A stretch of 64,000 bases of DNA from Galdieria sulphuraria (lineage: Eukaryota; Rhodophyta; Bangiophyceae; Galdieriales; Galdieriaceae), in the NCBI RefSeq assembly GCF_000341285.1, contig NW_005178474.1:124001-188000 (forward strand), read 5' to 3'. Below, one piece after another: positions 21,186 to 34,282 of the stretch. The notes under the pieces are model-generated. The model was not told where the DNA came from. It did not search any database and was given only the letters and a program-made list of their open reading frames with translations. How positions within the stretch are numbered: position 1 is the first letter of the stretch; each line of letters opens with the position of its first letter. The translations under genes and the position numbers were made by a program.

Positions 21186-22418
21186 TTAGTACCTAGCCTT
21201 ATAAAAATTGGACATCGAACTTTCCAATAGTCTTACTAAAAGGTCTATATCTTCACATGTATTGTCAGAATGTAAAGTTATCCTTATTCTTTCCGCTCCT
21301 TTAGGAACGGTAGGACTCCTTATTGGATAGATTGAAATATTCTGCCGTCGCAAAAGATTCGCTACATAAATGCAATTTTTGTTTCCAGGAACCAAAATTG
21401 CCTGTATAGGACTTTCAGGACGGTCTAAAAGTCTATTTCCTAATAAGGGATACGTCGTTGAACGAAAATAATCAATAACGCCAAATAGCTTTTGTCGCCT
21501 CTCTAATAACTGTGGAGTGTTCATCAATGAATAAGCAGCACGAATACAGCATAAGCCATGATAAGATAGAGATGTTGAATATATTAATGGTCTTGCATAG
21601 TTAATGAGATATTCACGAACTATAGAACGACAAAGTGCTGCAGCACCATGACATCCAAAAGCCTTTCCAAAAGTTACAACTCTCATGAATAAACATGGAT
21701 GCTGATGCAGTCCTTTCATTTGTACGATTCCTTCTCCGCGTTTACCATATACACCAGCAGAGTGTGCCTCATCCACGATAAGATGAGTTCCAAACTCCAA
21801 ACAAATTTCCAGCAATTCTTCAACTGGAGCAAAATCACCGTCCATCGAGTAGATACTCTCCACTACAATGAAAATAGAGCCATGTAAAAGTTCAATATTG
21901 GATTTGTCCTTGAGCAAGTTTCTCAAGGCATCAATATCGTTATGAGGAAATACGCGAACTTTGGATCGTGAAATTTTACAGCCTTCATGAATTGAAGAAT
22001 GTGCAAACTGATCTACTAGGATGAGATCTTCTTCCTGCGCTATGTATCCCATAATACTCAAATTACACGTGAAGCCACTATTGAATAAGAGAGCACTTTC
22101 AGCGCAGTGGAAATCTGCAATAAGTCTCTCCAAGTCTTCCGCATACTGCGAATTACCACTCAACAGTCTCGATCCAGTGCTTCCCACACGTTGTAAACTA
22201 TCTTTTGCAGATTCCCTCTTTATGCTTTCCATAAATAACTCACTTCTTGAAAGACAAAGATAGTCGTTTGAAGAAAAATCAATTTGATTGGCACTTGGTA
22301 CTGATAATGAACGCAAGAGTCCTCGTCTGGCTCTCGAAGTCAGTAAATTGTGAAAGCGTTGGTAAATATACTGAACCCGTTCACTGTGAAGAGAATAATC
22401 TACATGAACGTTCAGCAT
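21186..22418 (-). CDS. 8-amino-7-oxononanoate synthase (BioF-like)
   Basis: Single exon, 410 aa from the first ATG (22418); the frame stays open 43 codons further up to a non-ATG start, which may be 5' UTR or an exon. This is a class II PLP-dependent alpha-oxoamine synthase. Visible: DFSSNDYLCL near the start, GSTGSRLLSGN, the PLP-stacking segment LLFNSGFTCN, DQFAHSSIHEG, VVESIYSMDGDFAP, VDEAHSAGVYGKRGEG (Asp to pyridine N) and TFGKAFGCHGAA with the Schiff-base Lys. These favour BioF (pimeloyl-thioester + alanine, biotin pathway) over ALAS or serine palmitoyltransferase because of length and the SSNDYL/HSAGVYG wording. A related 2-amino-3-ketobutyrate CoA ligase cannot be fully excluded. Confidence 0.85.
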   Translation of the reverse strand: MLNVHVDYSLHSERVQYIYQRFHNLLTSRARRGLLRSLSVPSANQIDFSSNDYLCLSRSELFMESIKRESAKDSLQRVGSTGSRLLSGNSQYAEDLERLIADFHCAESALLFNSGFTCNLSIMGYIAQEEDLILVDQFAHSSIHEGCKISRSKVRVFPHNDIDALRNLLKDKSNIELLHGSIFIVVESIYSMDGDFAPVEELLEICLEFGTHLIVDEAHSAGVYGKRGEGIVQMKGLHQHPCLFMRVVTFGKAFGCHGAAALCRSIVREYLINYARPLIYSTSLSYHGLCCIRAAYSLMNTPQLLERRQKLFGVIDYFRSTTYPLLGNRLLDRPESPIQAILVPGNKNCIYVANLLRRQNISIYPIRSPTVPKGAERIRITLHSDNTCEDIDLLVRLLESSMSNFYKARY

Positions 22419-22585
22419 AGTATTCAGAGGATTATGCTGAACAGGAAAATGCTGCCAAATAGGCAGAAATGAGTAGCACCAGTAGCAATAAGTGAGAAAT
22501 GATGTAGGCCAAATAGCAATAGTCTGCGACAACGAGAGTTCGGACAAATATCAAAGTCTTCTCTTTTGATTGGTTATTGCAGTTT

Positions 22586-22816
22586 ATGCTGTATTCGAAC
22601 TTTGGAAATATTGTGGAGAGTATTTTTAATTTTTTATCAATCCAACTGAGTTACTTTATATTTACTGGATTTGGCACATATTATCGGAGATTCTTCTTCT
22701 CTCACCGGAGTCAGCCAGACGTGAAGTTTCTTAAAGAGTATTCATCTATGTTTCGCTTCCAACCAATCCTGAACCAAGCACTTTTAGGGATTATTAGAGT
22801 AGTACACAACTTGTAG
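22586..22816 (+). CDS. Possible small membrane protein (unsupported by homology)
   Basis: A 76-codon frame divergent from BioF (167 bp between ATGs). One hydrophobic segment (IFNFLSIQLSYFIFTGF) is followed by a basic, aromatic region (YYRRFFFSHRSQ) and a helical end (ILNQALLGIIRVV). Base composition is AT-rich and no family is recognised. It could be a real small organelle-membrane protein or chance. Confidence 0.25.
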   Translation: MLYSNFGNIVESIFNFLSIQLSYFIFTGFGTYYRRFFFSHRSQPDVKFLKEYSSMFRFQPILNQALLGIIRVVHNL

Positions 22817-23183
22817 AACATTAGAGGACTCTGACTCCTCGAACAATGCTTACATTCTGTTGATTAACAAGTAAAATTGTGCACGCCAAGTGACTACTTT
22901 TTAAAAGATAGTTTTCTATATTTCAGAAAAAAAATATATCATGTTTTCTGTTAGATGGCAAGGATAAGATGTATAAGCAAATTACGCAAAAAATTTTAAC
23001 TGAAAGTTTATCATTTGTGAATTTGAAAGTTTAACTTCTCAGACAGATTCATAGTCTGTGACGATAAGAACTGCTTTGCAAGACTATAACAAATTCTTCA
23101 CATGAACAACCCGATCTTACTAACAGATGATAATTTTTGGACAGCTACAAAACGGCCATTTCGAAGATGACACTGTTCTTCGA
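22817..23183. other. Intergenic, about 370 bp, nothing recognised
   Basis: AT-rich, with short hairpin-forming patches such as GAGGA-CTCTGAC-TCCTC near 22826. There is no open frame or RNA motif I can defend. Confidence 0.5.
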
Positions 23184-23621
23184 TCATTTTGAACTTTCTT
23201 GTGTCAGTTTCAAGAGGCTGTCAAGTTCTTGGGATAATGAGGTCCCCTTCGCGATTAGTTCCATACTGCATTCTTCCCGGTCAGCTGTGTTTTTCTCAGT
23301 TGTGATAGATTCGTCCATTTCTTCTGCTTTTTTGTCAGCCTTGTAAGATAAGTTTTTTATGATTTTTGTCTTCTTCTCAGAAAATTTTGTGTACAACACG
23401 GTGTATAAACGTTTTTCAAAGAGTTCACGATCGCTAAATCCAATTATCTTCGTGGCTTCGTCATCTGAAGAGTAGTATTAGTATCTCCGTTAGGAGAGAA
23501 AATGAAGCTTACAAATTTCTGGTCTCGAGCGAAAGATAATATTTGTTATGCTGTTTGCTAATATAGTTGAAACTTCATGAAGTTGACAGTTTGATTTTTG
23601 TGAACCACTCTTAACAGACAT
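23184..23621 (-). CDS. Small helical protein of unknown function
   Basis: Two exons, 23621-23513 and 23464-23184, with a 48-nt intron (GTAAGC...CTTCAG, phase 1), give 129 aa. Splicing turns two short frames into one coherent protein from MSVKSGSQK to LLKLTQESSK. It is entirely helical-looking and charged: an amphipathic N-terminal half (TILANSITNIIF, FSDRELFEKRLYTVLYTKF), then a Lys/Glu-rich coiled coil (KKTKIIKNLSYKADKKAEEMDESI). Its size and shape recall small subunits of kinetochore or vesicle complexes, but no signature lets me name it. No neighbour lies within 500 bp on either side. Confidence 0.55.
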
Positions 23622-24205
23622 ATTCTCAAACTTGACGACGGCTCGTCTGTGTTCAAAAGAAAAAAGTTAGCTAATTGGCGCAATTTTTAGAAACTATTCC
23701 ACTTCAAACTATGTTTTTTCTACGTGACATTAATATCATATTGATGTAAGCCACTGAAAGTTTCCGAAGGGATCATTTTAAAAAAAGAAACTTTGTTTGA
23801 GACTTTGAGATGAACTGGCGACATTCAAATGAAGCTTATTACTTTCGTGCTCTTATCTTATTCAAAAAAAACCTTAGAATCATTTAGTTCTATCTTGTCA
23901 AAGAGATACAAACTAGTATGAAATTACAAGAATTTCGAATAATGATCATTTCATTTGAAAGAGAATTTTTCAAGGTATGCCAAATAAATAGAAAGTTAGA
24001 GCAAAGGGTAGAATAAGAAATACGGAGCTTTGACAGCGGAAAATATATACAAATCAAAGGAGAAGACACTTAGTTTGAGGCTTTGAATATTTTGCAGAAA
24101 GCTATTTCCACTCTACAGGAAAGAGCCTATATTATAGAGATGAAATGCCAATAGAGATGACAGTGAAACTAGCAGCGGTCTGTTAAACAGAAAGTTATTT
24201 TAAAT
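23622..24205. other. Intergenic, about 580 bp, nothing recognised
   Basis: AT-rich sequence without long frames. A partial box-C-like AGATGAC at about 24153 has no matching box D or terminal stem. Confidence 0.5.
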
Positions 24206-24391
24206 CTACTCTCCTAAATCTTCAAAACAATTATTTACTGACTCAATGTATTTCTCAATAGTTATTGGCGATTCATGAGCCTGACAAATCGTATCATAAA
24301 AGCTACTGTCAATTCTTATCTCCCTTGGCGGGGAAATGAAAATATCGTGGATTGAATCACTGCCACGTGTCATTCCCCTTCTTCCTAGCAT
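24206..24391 (-). CDS. Small unknown protein (61 aa)
   Basis: A short intact frame whose ATG lies 42 bp from the ATG of the divergent F-box gene; such close divergent pairs recur in this window and usually hold real genes here. The sequence is acidic overall (ITIEKYIESVNNCFEDLGE) after a basic start (MLGRRGMTRG). No family is recognised. Confidence 0.4.
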   Translation of the reverse strand: MLGRRGMTRGSDSIHDIFISPPREIRIDSSFYDTICQAHESPITIEKYIESVNNCFEDLGE

Positions 24392-24433
24392 TTTGATTTG
24401 TTGCTTCGAGGAAATGAAACGGAAGTGAAAGTC

Positions 24434-27400
24434 ATGTCCTTTGTTCCAGGTTCTATTTTAAGTCACGATACGAGAGTTACTTTTCGAAAGTTGAAAGAAG
24501 CTGTTTCAGGAAGAACACAAGAATCCATTGAAAGCGACATAGCGTATATTTCAATGATGAAGAGGGTGCGCTCACTGTCCGTTGTCACAAATCTTCTTGA
24601 AAGTTGCTTGGAAGACGAATTGAAACAGAAAAAGTCGTCCTGGACTGATCTAGAAAAATGTTGGGAACTAATGCAGCTTGCAATTGAAGAAATAGCTCGA
24701 GTCGACAAAGGAGTTGATGCTGATGTTTGTAGCAATAGAAATTTGGTCGAAAATGAAGACCTTCGCGAGTTTGAAAGAATGCCAGACTTGCTTTGTAAGC
24801 AGGCTACTTTTGAAGAAAATTGCAAAGCCAACTCTTATGAGTCCGACGCAGTATCAAGGAATAGTAATACAGCAAAGGTAATCGACGAGAGCGAATTTCC
24901 TTCGAATCCTACCGCGAAATCCGCTTTTCCGGAATTCACACAGTCGTATTCAGAACACAGTCAAGACGTTTCTCCTCGTTGCTTGCGTTCGAAACGCTCT
25001 AGTTTCTCGCTCCTCCCGAATAGTCCAGATCAAATTTTGTCAGACGAAGCGACAAAAAGCTTTTCCTCGAATGAACCTTCAAAGGACTCACATAGTCTTT
25101 CAAAAAACAAATGTTTCTCTAGGGAAAACACCGGTTTGAGAAACACTTCAGATAATATAATATATCATAAGGAGGCTTTCGAACTCCATGTCGCTGGAGC
25201 TGTTTCTTCATTTAGAAAAGCAAGGTTGAATTTGTTCAATTCTGAGAGCGAAGCTTCAAATACAAATTGCTCATTTAATCAAAGAAGTTCAGTGAAGCTG
25301 GTTAAAAATGACTCATTGTCAGATACATTGTCTGAAGGAGATTTGAATGTTTCATGTGACAAGTACACTCACGGACTTGAAACAAAGGCGAAACATAAAA
25401 ATTTTTGGTTGTCATTCCTACCTTCATATGAAGAAGCAATCATGGTTAGGAACACTAAAGAGAACTCTCCGAAACTTTCATCTGAAAATGACTCGGAATG
25501 GGAAGCAGTTTCGCAGCAGAGTATTCATAATGAAGCAGAACATTCTGCTGTTGCAGTAGCGTTTCGGAATCCTTCAAAAATTTTAATCTCACATGGAAGC
25601 TCTTCTCTTTATTCGAACACGGAAAAGATACTTCTTTTATTACGACAGCTCCGTGAAGCTTTCGAAATTTTAAATGCATCTCACAAAAAGCGTGAGAGAC
25701 TTAGGCTTCACTGGGAAGACAGGGAACATCGCTGGAAGAAACTTTCAAGTCGAATGCAACAGAATTCCTCGAAGGCGGAGTTAGAAAGGGGAAAGAGATG
25801 GGAAGAAAAAGCTAGAAGAGCCAAGAGAGATTTAGAGCATGCTACAAGGAGGATATATAGTATTGTGAACCGGATTGAAATCCTTCATGTACCAGTTTTT
25901 ACTGGTGCCTTGTGTGAAATCCTTCGAATATATATGACAATTTCCGATGCAATGAATAACGGAATGAAGTCCCTTCGACTATTTTTGCAAGAAGAAGACT
26001 TCACTCTGAAAAGATCCGAGACACGTTCTAATGGCATCCATGAAAGAAGTTCGGTAGTGAACCGAACTCATGAGTTACTTTTGTCTCGTCATTCCTCAAC
26101 CATGGATTTTGCAGACGAAGCTAAGACTGAAACCTCCTTTTACCGTTCAGTATCACCTATAGTTTCACCTCGAGGTCTAGAATTTGAGAATTCAAAAACG
26201 GAAGGATATTTTCCTGTCTCTGACAGAGAGAAAGAAATAACTTTGAACAATATTCCTGAAGAAATTTTGGCGCAAATCTTTAAATATCTTAGCATTCAAG
26301 AGCGAGCTGTAGTTGCCCAAGTTTGTAAGTCTTTTTATGGGGCTTGTAATAGAGGGGAGTTGTGGAGGAAAGTATGAAGTTTTCTTTATTTTAGACGTTC
26401 TCAATTCAGAGCTGCTTTTCAGGTTATCTTGCAAAGTAGATTTCCTAGCGACTCAGAACCGGGTTCAAAGCTATCAACTGCAACTCTGCTTGAACCCTTT
26501 TTTCGGCTTCACGGAACACATATTCGTCGAATCGAATATTTTCAAGCCTGCTCTCGCTTTGCTGGAAGCGTTCCACTGCAACTTATTGCTCAACATTGTA
26601 TTAATTTAGAAGGTAGGTGTACCGAACTTGAGAACATTGATATTTACTTGATAGCAGAGTTGATACTAAATGATGCGCCACCTGGCTCTGTAACGAATGA
26701 ACTGCTCCTTGATATTTTCTGCAGGGCTGGTTCTTGTCTTCGAGACGTAGAGCTAAACTATTGTAATCTAGTGGCAAATGCTTCGTTGAAGTCTTTAGCT
26801 GCATTTTGTCCGAAACTTGAAAGGTTCGTTGTTAGGAGTGACTGTTTAAGTGGGAGTATGTCAACTGCGTTTTGTATGTAACCAAACTCAGCCACATTGC
26901 TTTTCTAGGGTCTAGAGAAATGTCAACAAACATGACAAGTTCAGGGATACACTCAATTTTAGCGCACTGTGAACAGCTCAAAGAAATCAGTGTTCCATTG
27001 CTACTATGTGAACGAAATTTGTCTCTAATAACTGAGCGGTGTCATTTTTTGACCAATATACATATAGAAGATCCGCCTCCATTCCGTCACAGTATTTCGG
27101 CAAATGCTGTTGCTAGTGAGCATATTTCAGATACTGACGATGAGTACGTTGCTCCTCGCAGTGAAACCTGGCACAAGCTACTGGAAAAATTTCCTAACTT
27201 GCTTTTTACCTTGAGTATAGAAATAGATCTTAGTGAACCAGTTAGCGTAAATTCGCCACAGCGTGAAGGAATACGGGCTCGTACTGGCTGGAGCTTTGAA
27301 GATTTTGTTGAAACATTTGGCAACAGAGCAACTGCAGTTACCCATCTCTTTATTTATTTTGTCTGTGTTAGAGAAGGCATTACGTTTGGCGGCATTGGAA

Positions 27401-27987
27401 AATTGTTTTCATGTGTAGCTAATGGTTTTCCTCGATTAGAAGAGTTGAGAGTGGAGAATCTTGATTCGTTTCCTATGAATGGCTGTTCTGGAAGTTCATT
27501 GAGTTCTATTGATGAAGGATTTGTGGGGTTAATCACCAATTGCAAATTCTTGAGTCAAGTATCTCTTGTCAACTTTCCCTTTGCATCTCATGTTTTATTG
27601 TACCTATTAAAACTTCGAGGTATGCAGTTGACAACTCTCTCACTGGGTCTTCGAGACTTGTATGAGCATACGGGAAGTTTGGCTTCAAAATGGTAAGTAC
27701 TTTGTATTTCTTGTCATATTTCATTTACGTTCATACTTCCACGTAGCACTGTTGAAGAGTCGAAGATCCCCAGTATCCTCCTTGCTATAGGGCAGTTTGC
27801 TCCATTTCTAAAACAGTTGTGTATAACTGACAGCGAGCATCTTTCTCGTGTAATACTCAAAAACGTTATGGCTAAATTGAAGTCACTGGAGAAACTGATC
27901 ATAAGCAATTGTAGGCGTATAAAACAGGACGACATTGACGAGATCTCCAAGAGATACTTTTGGGTTACTATCTCATATGTCGGTTGA
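24434..27987 (+). CDS. F-box protein with C-terminal leucine-rich repeats
   Basis: Five exons: 24434-26371, 26423-26612, 26655-26855, 26909-27692, 27747-27987, about 1117 aa. The first 600 residues are Ser-rich and low-complexity with a basic coiled coil (KKRERLRLHWEDREHRWKKL). The F-box, NIPEEILAQIFKYLSIQERAVVAQVCKSF, ends exon 1 and should bind Skp1. Exons 2-5 carry irregular LRRs (CLRDVELNYCNLV, CEQLKEISVPLL, LEKLIISNCRRIKQDDI) that would recruit a substrate for SCF ubiquitination. Intron 2 (26613-26654) is exactly 42 nt with no in-frame stop, so retention would simply add 14 residues inside an LRR. An alternative donor for intron 3 lies 18 nt downstream. It is tail-to-tail with the next gene (8 bp). 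Confidence 0.82.
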
Positions 27988-27995
27988 GTTGGTTC

Positions 27996-29656
27996 CTATT
28001 CTCTCATTTTCCGAATAATATTAACAATATCATGGGCAATTTTCTTGGAAGCTCCAGGAGTTCCCAATCTCCTGGTCCCGTTTTCAACAAATTTGTTCCT
28101 TAGGCCTCTGCTCATCATACACAACTCTTGTAGGAGTGCTTTGACTTGACTTGTATCTTCAAGAAAAAACACAGATTTACCTAAAAGTCTCTTTTGTGCC
28201 TAAAATTTGACTAAATAATGCAATTGAAAATGAATAAAGGATATACCTCTGCAAAGGAGTATGTGAACTGAGGTCCTTCTCCTGGAAATGTTATAACTGG
28301 CTTCCCAATTCCAACCAGTTGTTCTGTCGCGGTTCCAGCCATTGCCACTCCAACCGAAGAAAAATGTATGCAATCTGAAAACTCCTCAAAACTGACAAGC
28401 AAACCGCTTGATTCGAGCTGATATTCCATAATAGAGGTTGTGTTCGACCGGCACGACCAACCCCAACGGCAAATAATAGGATCTATTAGTACAGGTGAAG
28501 CAGAAGAGGGACAAGATAAAAGAAATAAAGCTCGATTCTCTTGTGCGAAATCCTTTATAGAAGACAGGAGCTTGTCCATGTTTCTATACATCTCCTCCTG
28601 TCTCGAACCTGGAAGAAGAACCTAAAAAGTATAATGAGAAAAAACAAAACATCATTCCATCTAATGCGAGAACGAACAATACGATAACTTCCACAACACT
28701 GTAAAACATTGGATAGGAACATGGAAGCATGTATCTTTGATAAGAGCTTTCCACTAGGTTCTAGATCGTCCATCATTGGATTACCAAAATACTTCACGTT
28801 AGTTAGACCACATTTCGCAAGATAAAAAGCGGTAAGAGCATCTCGAGGATAAATAGCAAGGGCCTGTTTCAATAAAGTTCTCTCCCATGGGTAATAAACT
28901 GATGATAAAAGACTCTCTGTCTCTTCCAGAAAATTCCTATCCAGCAAAAACAATTGGTATATCAAATGAAAGTTTTCAAGCTTCCAACCTTCGTCGAAGA
29001 GGTCCACTTTCATCTCTCACATAATATTCTGATTTCGCGGTTCCAATGAAAATAAGAGGAGTTTTCGCTTGTGTAGCAAGAAACAGAGGCCAAACATCTC
29101 CTACAGCCAAAATAAGCTTAATTCCGACTAGAAAGCTTCAGAAGACGGAAGGTGAACGAGCACAACCACGCACCACTATTTGATCTCCATTTGGAGACTG
29201 TTTGAAACTGTGAATACGTGAGTCCGAGAAGACCTTCTCTGATATCTCTCAAGAAAACTAGTGGCCTATGGTTGACGAAACCACCAGACGGGAACTCCTT
29301 CACTGGACCTACACAACGAGAATTATCGGTAATTCTATAAGAATACATTCAGTACCTGCAAAGTGGACAACTTGCGTCATACCAAAGTACGCAGAACCAT
29401 TCCCTACAAGAGGTAATACGCTGATAGAAACTTTTACAGAAAAGTCCCTCGAAATTTCAATCAATCTTCTGGCTACGGATGCAGAAACTTTGTCTTCTCC
29501 GTGACCGTTGCTTAATATCAATAGACTAGCTTCTATATCTGTGCTCATAAGCAACGATATTGGATAAGTTCCATGAAGATGAAGTTTCTTTTCAACTAAC
29601 TTGCGTCCCTTGCATTTACTAAAAGAAGAAGAAAGAGGAGAGATTACAAATACCAT
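27996..29656 (-). CDS. LpxB-related glycosyltransferase (cyanobacterial/plastid-lineage type)
   Basis: Six exons (29656-29356, 29308-29174, 29127-28989, 28936-28678, 28621-28247, 28199-27996) give 470 aa. Reassembled, the protein reads LILSNGHGEDKVS, VGNGSAYFGMTQVVHFAGPVKEFPSGGF, LILAVGDVWPLF, IGTAKSEYYVRDESGP, YYPWERTLLKQALAIYPRDALTA, YFGNPMMDDLEP, IVLLPGSRQEE and GKPVITFPGEGPQFTYSFAEAQKRLLG. This order fits the lipid-A-disaccharide-synthase-related family shared by cyanobacteria and photosynthetic eukaryotes. Donors vary (GTACTG, GTGCGT, GTTGGA, GTTCGT), so exon ends at 28989 and 28678 are less certain. The acceptor sugar/lipid is unknown; plastid location is inferred. LpxC lies 11 kb away in this window. 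Confidence 0.8.
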
Positions 29657-29817
29657 AACAATCCTGCGTTTAGATAAACAAAACTGATTTGAAGTCCATT
29701 CTTCCCATTTGCTATTTCTGATTCAAAATTTTGCTTCAACCGCAGAATAGTGTTGATCGTCGGAAATGACGCGCAAGTAGAGAAAGAAAAAGAGAGAAGG
29801 GCGCGACGTGTCTCAAA

Positions 29818-31782
<1,965 letters not shown>

Positions 31783-32096
31783 AATATCTGTTTTTCTGTG
31801 CAGTATATATAAGAGAATTGGAGAAGTTTCATGGGACATAGGAATCTTTGCTTATGAACTTGGACTTTTTAGTTTGAGCTTAAATTTTTGTCCAAGCTTA
31901 CTATTATTCTGTTTACCATAGGTAAGTCATGACCCTTTGAAAAACTTTGAGAAACAGGTAGTTTTGGTTCCAAAAAGTACAAGCCGATTCACTTTTATTT
32001 TATCACATTCATCTATAGAAGTATTGACTTATATTGTATGGCTTGTCCCATTGTTTGTCCCTAATAAAGAAAGTTGTCAGCTCCAATGAGAATGTT
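31783..32096. other. Intergenic between convergent genes, about 310 bp
   Basis: 3' flanks of poly(A) polymerase and the Mad3-like gene. AT-rich; only chance frames. Confidence 0.6.
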
Positions 32097-33605
32097 TTAT
32101 TGAGGATCTTCATAGATAGAGAAAGCTTCGTTGCTATTTTTGTGAATGTGAGAAGGTGCCGATGACACAAAAGAAAGAGTGTCATTGTCATCATTTGGAA
32201 TTGCATCTTCGTTGTAAAGTTTCAAATTTCTCTCAAAAGTCAGAGTACTATCAAACATCGCTTCAACGTCAGCAAGAGCCATTTTTGTATGAATAGTAGG
32301 TGACGAGACATTAAGATTGTTATCAAAAGTGATATCTCCGTTGTCACTCAAGTTGTCGTTTTGGCTTTCGTCACCGAGGTCACTGACGATTTCTTGGTGA
32401 CGTAACCCGACTGAACTAACTACAGACTTGCTTGATTCTTGTGCTTGAAAATGCCTTTGGGTGACGGACCGGTTTGCGTCATCGTTGACATTAGGTTGAG
32501 ATGGCTCACTGAGTTGGGACCGTTGTCGATTCTTGTCCATGTTTTTGGTCTCAGTGGATTGTCTTACCAACTCTCTTGTTCTTTCAGATGGAGCCAGTGG
32601 AGTTCCTAGAGTAAGATTTTCTCTTGCCTGCATTTCAGTTGAACTATCTGTTTTTCCTGGTGTTTCTGTCAATTCATCTTCAAATATTTCGAAACTGCTA
32701 TTCGTGATAGAAGTAGAACGATCCTTTAAGAACTCTTTCTGGGGAAGTCTCCTACCTTTCCAAATGTCTACTGTGCCTTGGTTCTCCTTTGTATGAAGAG
32801 TCATTAGGGGCACATGTGGAAAGAAACTCGGTGCGATATTTTCTTGTTGCTCTTGATCTTGATGAATCTCAAAGTTGCTGTTGAGCTTTGAAGTCGTGAA
32901 AGACCCATGTCCTGCACATAGTGGTTTTTTATCAACGGCATTTAAAGGTTGACGAAATGAAGTATCTGTTTTGTTTTGCATATTTCCAGGATTGGACAAA
33001 GATTTCACATCTTCTTCTCGTTGCATTCTTTTCACCATTCTATGCTGGAATTCTTGATGTCGCTTTTGTAGCCTTTCGAGAGGTGAAGCTCTGCGGTTTA
33101 TTCCCTCCATAAAAATTCTATCAGATTCAGAGAATTTTCTGTTCTTCTCCAGTATTAGAGCATATGCCTCATAAAACAAAGAAAATTCCTTGCCAATATC
33201 GTTTGCATACATATATTCAAATATTGGCAAAGGGTCACGACTAATATCAGCATAACTTATCCAAATTTTCAGAGCGTGAATGTTATTCTTGTATTTTTGA
33301 TCTGATGAGAGGCTCTTTGTAGCTCTCTCTAAGAATTCCAAGCTATTGGGGTGTCCTGTAGGGTAGTGCTGCTGAATCCACTTCCAATAGTTTCTCCATA
33401 TTGCGGCAAGGTCTAAAGAGTTTGGATGTCTCAAGGCTTCTTCCAGTTGAGTTTCCCACTCCCTTTGTTTCTCTTGCAAAACCTTATCCTCCTCTAAGAG
33501 CTTTTTTTCATTGGTTCCAAACTTTCTTAAAATATCTGGATCCCTTCCACAACTAACAGGCTGAATATTTTCCTTTACTCCTTCCCAGCTTTCCAAATTG
33601 GTCAT
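32097..33605 (-). CDS. Mad3/BubR1-like spindle-checkpoint protein without a kinase domain
   Basis: Single exon, 502 aa. A KEN box sits at residues 11-13 (GVKENIQ), as in Mad3/BubR1, where it binds Cdc20 in the mitotic checkpoint complex. The Mad3/Bub1 homology region I (TPR fold) follows at about 40-170: REWETQLEEAL, WRNYWKWIQQHYPTG, LKIWISYADISRDPLPIFEYMYANDIG, YEAYALILEKN. A second KEN (HTKENQG) lies mid-protein. The rest is acidic and Ser-rich, ending near NEAFSIYEDPQ with no kinase domain, so this is the Mad3-type product rather than Bub1. It inhibits APC/C until kinetochores attach. A GLEBS-like Bub3-binding stretch could be in the middle but I cannot assign it firmly. Confidence 0.88.
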   Translation of the reverse strand: MTNLESWEGVKENIQPVSCGRDPDILRKFGTNEKKLLEEDKVLQEKQREWETQLEEALRHPNSLDLAAIWRNYWKWIQQHYPTGHPNSLEFLERATKSLSSDQKYKNNIHALKIWISYADISRDPLPIFEYMYANDIGKEFSLFYEAYALILEKNRKFSESDRIFMEGINRRASPLERLQKRHQEFQHRMVKRMQREEDVKSLSNPGNMQNKTDTSFRQPLNAVDKKPLCAGHGSFTTSKLNSNFEIHQDQEQQENIAPSFFPHVPLMTLHTKENQGTVDIWKGRRLPQKEFLKDRSTSITNSSFEIFEDELTETPGKTDSSTEMQARENLTLGTPLAPSERTRELVRQSTETKNMDKNRQRSQLSEPSQPNVNDDANRSVTQRHFQAQESSKSVVSSVGLRHQEIVSDLGDESQNDNLSDNGDITFDNNLNVSSPTIHTKMALADVEAMFDSTLTFERNLKLYNEDAIPNDDNDTLSFVSSAPSHIHKNSNEAFSIYEDPQ

Positions 33606-33844
33606 GATACAGACAATATAAAAAAGCCCGCTCCATTCAATTTAAATTTTGAATTAACCGAACCTTCAAGGAGGGGTAACAGTCTTAGGTTGGGGGTGCT
33701 ATCTACTCCTTGTGCAAAGTAGACAACGACAAATTTATCGATGCGTACAATTGCGAAAGGTTTCTGAAACAGAAAAATGGTGAAAACTTATCAGTGTCTT
33801 GAAATGCATAAAGTCCCTAATTTCCAAATGGAATAGGAGAGCAT

Positions 33845-34282
33845 CTAGAACTGATTCAAGTCAGCCTCTATGTCAAATCGTCGTCGTCGTAATTGCTTGG
33901 AGCACAGAGAAGCATTCCGTTCGGAGCGCTGGACTTGTTGTTTCAAAGCATCAAGTTCCAGGCTATAACTATAAACGTTATAGAAGCTCTGGGGAAAGTC
34001 TCCGGACAAAGAGGTAGAAAGTACCAGCCGTAATGGCCTGCGTCTTAGGTTGGAACCATTTCTGAAGGAACTCCAAGAACTTGGTAGGGTTTGTGCAACT
34101 GACCAAAGCCAAGGCCACTTTTTGTTACGTTCGATTAGTATGAAGCGTTCTCTCTTTTCAGAAGACGAGTCACTCTTCAGTGTTCTTGGATGGATTGGGA
34201 AAGCTCGTACTGAAAGAACATTGACGAGAAGTGGTCCTACTTTGGGTCGGACCCTTCTTTTGAAGAGTTCGTTGCTTTGCAT
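33845..34282 (-). CDS. Hypothetical protein (uncertain)
   Basis: From the first ATG (34282) the frame gives 145 aa; it is open further up to about 34350 without an ATG. It is strongly basic (FKRRVRPKVGPLL, RNGSNLRRRPLRLV, CSKQLRRRRFDIEADLNQF) with a helical segment near the end (LELDALKQQVQRS). No family is recognised. The opposite strand is also open for 90 codons, and a snoRNA host transcript may run there, so strand choice is not certain. Confidence 0.35.
   Translation of the reverse strand: MQSNELFKRRVRPKVGPLLVNVLSVRAFPIHPRTLKSDSSSEKRERFILIERNKKWPWLWSVAQTLPSSWSSFRNGSNLRRRPLRLVLSTSLSGDFPQSFYNVYSYSLELDALKQQVQRSERNASLCSKQLRRRRFDIEADLNQF

Noticed and set aside
22820-22850. GAGGA-CTCTGAC-TCCTC hairpin as a tRNA anticodon arm
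   Set aside because: No acceptor stem and no T-arm GTTCRANYC sequence at the required distance.
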